A stretch of DNA of 5,577 nt, from NCBI GenBank assembly GCA_946404295.1, contig CAMJDE010000135.1:1-5577 (forward strand), in the 5' to 3' direction. Position 1 is the first letter of the stretch, and each line of letters begins with the position of its first letter. Shown piece by piece: positions 4,372-5,577 of this stretch. The translations under genes and the position numbers were made by a program. The stretch comes from an uncultured Clostridia bacterium (GTDB lineage Bacteria > Bacillota > Clostridia > Oscillospirales > CAG-272). The notes under the pieces are model-generated. The model was not told the DNA's origin, made no database searches, and saw only the letters and a list, made by a program, of their open reading frames with translations.

Positions 4372-4905
4372 ATGACGCATCTGCTCTTTGCGGAGGGCAA
4401 CTTTCTGGAAGTGATTTCGGTCAACTTCTGGCAGATGATCATTTCGATATTGAACCTCGTGATCCTCTATCTGATCCTGAAAAAATTTCTCTTCAAACCC
4501 GTGAAGCGGACGCTTGAAGCCCGCCGTCAACAGGTGGACGATCTCTATTCGTCCGCAGAGACGGCGAAGACCGAAGCCGAAGCCGCGCGGGTCGAATACG
4601 CCGCCAAACTCGACCGCGCCGAAGAGAGCGCGCGGGAGATCGTGTCCGACGCGACGCGTCGGGCAAACGAACGGGCGGAGGAGATCGTCGGAGAGGCGAA
4701 AACCGAGGCGGATCGGCTCCGCCGCCGCGCCGACGAAGAGATCGCGCAGGAGAGGAAAAAGGCGCTGAACGAGGTCAAGAACGAGATCTCGGATATTTCG
4801 GTCGAGATCGCCGAAAAGGTGGTCGGACGCGAGATCCGGGAGGAGGATCACCGCGAGATGATCGACAGTTTCATCCGCGACCTGGAGGACGAGAGCCGTG
4901 TCTGA
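4372..4905 (+). CDS. atpF: F1Fo ATP synthase subunit b
   Basis: Subunit b, 177 residues, is the peripheral stalk that holds F1 still against the turning rotor. A short N-terminus leads to one membrane segment (about 17-39, VNFWQMIISILNLVILYLILKKF), then the family motif FKPV (41-44) and LEARRQQVDD. A long charged heptad-like coiled coil follows (about 45-150, rich in Ala, Glu, Arg and Lys), ending in the delta-binding region (VEIAEKVVGREIREEDHREMIDSFIRDLE). A single b gene with no b' copy suggests a homodimer. ATG 4372 is preceded by AAAGAGAG (4358-4365), a modest site, and by GGAG at 4354-4357, partly within a possible RNA structure. The gene overlaps atpH by eight bases, so the two stalk proteins are probably translated together. 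Confidence 0.93.
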   Translation: MTHLLFAEGNFLEVISVNFWQMIISILNLVILYLILKKFLFKPVKRTLEARRQQVDDLYSSAETAKTEAEAARVEYAAKLDRAEESAREIVSDATRRANERAEEIVGEAKTEADRLRRRADEEIAQERKKALNEVKNEISDISVEIAEKVVGREIREEDHREMIDSFIRDLEDESRV

Positions 4906-5434
4906 CGTATCACGCGAATACGGCGCGGCGCTCTACCTGCTCGCGCGGGAGGAACACGCCGAAGAAGAACTGCTGGAAGAGACGCGCACGGCGTCCGCAG
5001 TGCTCCGGGAGAACCCCGCCTATCTGTCGCTTTTGTCCTCGCCCGACCTGAAAAAAAAGGAACGCTCGAACGCCGTCGCCGCCGCGTTTGCCGACGGACA
5101 TCGGTATCTTGTCAACTTCCTTTCGATGATGGTGGAGCGGGGCTACGCGCGCGAGATCCCGGCGTGTTTTGACGAATATCTGCGGCTTTATCGCGAGGAT
5201 CGCGGGATAGCCGTGGCGAAAGTACGGTCCGCCCTTCCCCTCTCGGAGGGTGAAAAAGAGAAACTGATCGCCGCGCTCGAACGCCGCTACGGCGTCACGG
5301 TCGAGGCGGAATACGCGGTCGACCCCTCGCTTCTCGGCGGAATGAAGGTCGAGATCTCGGGGACGCTCCTCGACGGATCGGCCCGGCGGAGACTCGACGG
5401 CTTGCGCGCCGACCTGTCCGCCCTTACCCTTTGA
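4898..5434 (+). CDS. atpH: F1Fo ATP synthase subunit delta (OSCP-like)
   Basis: The 178-residue delta subunit sits on top of F1 and ties it to the b stalk. The N-terminal helical domain begins with REYGAALYLLAREE (6-19), the usual 'YAxALxxLA' start. FLSMMVERGYAREIPACFDEYLRLYREDRGI (74-104) is the domain junction. The C-terminal part has the strongest family signature: VDPSLLGGMKVEISGTLLDGSARRRLDGLR (141-170), matching 'DxSLIGG...DGSVRxxLxxL'. Length is normal for the family. The GTG start at 4898 is supported by GGAGG (4884-4888) nine bases upstream and by the eight-base overlap with atpF. Nothing suggests truncation. Confidence 0.94.
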   Translation: MSDVSREYGAALYLLAREEHAEEELLEETRTASAVLRENPAYLSLLSSPDLKKKERSNAVAAAFADGHRYLVNFLSMMVERGYAREIPACFDEYLRLYREDRGIAVAKVRSALPLSEGEKEKLIAALERRYGVTVEAEYAVDPSLLGGMKVEISGTLLDGSARRRLDGLRADLSALTL

Positions 5435-5525
5435 TTTTTCACGGCAGAACGGGCAGACTGCCTGATGATAACCGACCCGCCGCGCGGCGGGATCCGCCCA
5501 AATCCGAACGAAAGGATCTACTACC
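5435..5525 (+). promoter_or_regulatory. atpH-atpA spacer with a GC-rich palindrome
   Basis: This 91-base gap is the longest in the visible operon. Bases 5476-5491 form a perfect 16-nt palindrome, CCCGCCGCGCGGCGGG, able to fold as a 6-bp stem with the loop GCGC. Upstream, GGCAG-A-CTGCC (5452-5462) is another inverted repeat, and GGCAGA is repeated at 5443 and 5452. No T-run follows the strong palindrome, so it is not an ordinary terminator; intercistronic processing or mRNA protection is possible. AAAGGA (5511-5516), nine bases before the TTG at 5526, is the ribosome binding site for atpA. Confidence 0.5.
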
Positions 5526-5577
5526 TTGAAACTTCGTCCCGAAGAAATCAGCAGTATCATCAAGGAACAGATCAAGA
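5526..5577 (+). CDS. atpA: F1Fo ATP synthase subunit alpha, N-terminus only
   Basis: Only the first 17 codons are in the window. From the TTG at 5526 they read (M)KLRPEEISSIIKEQIK, the characteristic opening of bacterial ATP synthase alpha chains, which binds the delta subunit at the top of F1. Position directly after atpH is the expected operon order. The TTG start is supported by AAAGGA nine bases upstream and by where the conserved N-terminus begins; no ATG or GTG is available nearby in this frame. A rare start codon on a subunit needed in three copies is slightly unusual. The rest of the gene lies beyond the window edge. Confidence 0.93.
   Translation, partial: MKLRPEEISSIIKEQIK

Noticed and set aside
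4707..4723. GGCGGA/TCCGCC hairpin in atpF
   Set aside because: Short stem within coiled-coil codons rich in Arg and Ala; expected by chance at this base composition.
3970..4851. Minus-strand reading frame of 293 codons opposite atpE and atpF
   Set aside because: Its product is the low-complexity mirror of two clear ATP synthase genes; no ribosome binding site or recognisable domain.
5476..5491. Intrinsic terminator between atpH and atpA
   Set aside because: The palindrome is strong but is followed by ATCCGCCC, with no T-run, and atpA must be transcribed from the same operon.

Overview
The window is a GC-rich (about 60% by eye), densely packed bacterial segment with every gene on the + strand. 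Strong GGAGG-type ribosome binding sites, the gene order atpZ-atpI-atpB-atpE-atpF-atpH-atpA, and the style of the accessory proteins (XRE-like regulator, flavoredoxin-like flavin reductase, short-chain dehydrogenase) point to an anaerobic Bacillota member, most likely a high-GC member of the Clostridia. That placement is inferred from gene order and protein style.

Left part (1-1572): three tightly coupled genes. These are the 3' part of a short-chain dehydrogenase/reductase, a flavin reductase-family protein starting at a TGATG stop/start overlap, and a 114-residue helix-turn-helix protein whose start lies inside the end of the flavin reductase gene. They look like one translationally coupled operon, perhaps redox-related.

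Middle (1573-2214): a 173-residue protein of unknown function with a GTG start and a strong ribosome binding site. Its coding sequence contains a perfect 14-bp inverted repeat followed by TTTT, which has the shape of an intrinsic terminator. Its last codons are also the site of a near-consensus extended -10 promoter (TTGACG, 18 nt, TATAAT), with the stop codon inside the -10 box. A short leader with a perfect 15-nt interrupted palindrome follows.

Right part (2215-5577): the start of an F1Fo ATP synthase operon. In order it has an AtpZ-type membrane protein, an AtpI-type protein with an acidic tail, subunit a, subunit c, subunit b, subunit delta and the first codons of subunit alpha, where the window ends. 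AtpZ and AtpI are thought to help c-ring assembly; a, b and c form the membrane Fo part; delta joins the b stalk to the F1 head.

The points most worth a second look are the following. (1) Subunit c carries a second carboxylate (E30) where classical Na+ c-rings have Gln, together with a VxETTxxY-type helix 2; this suggests a Na+-coupled two-carboxylate rotor. (2) Subunit c has a C-terminal extension of about 25 residues. (3) The atpE-atpF gap can form a near-ideal H-type pseudoknot (7 bp + 7 bp) that abuts the atpF ribosome binding site. (4) The gene before the operon contains a terminator-like hairpin. I see no tRNA, rRNA, CRISPR array, insertion sequence or attachment site.
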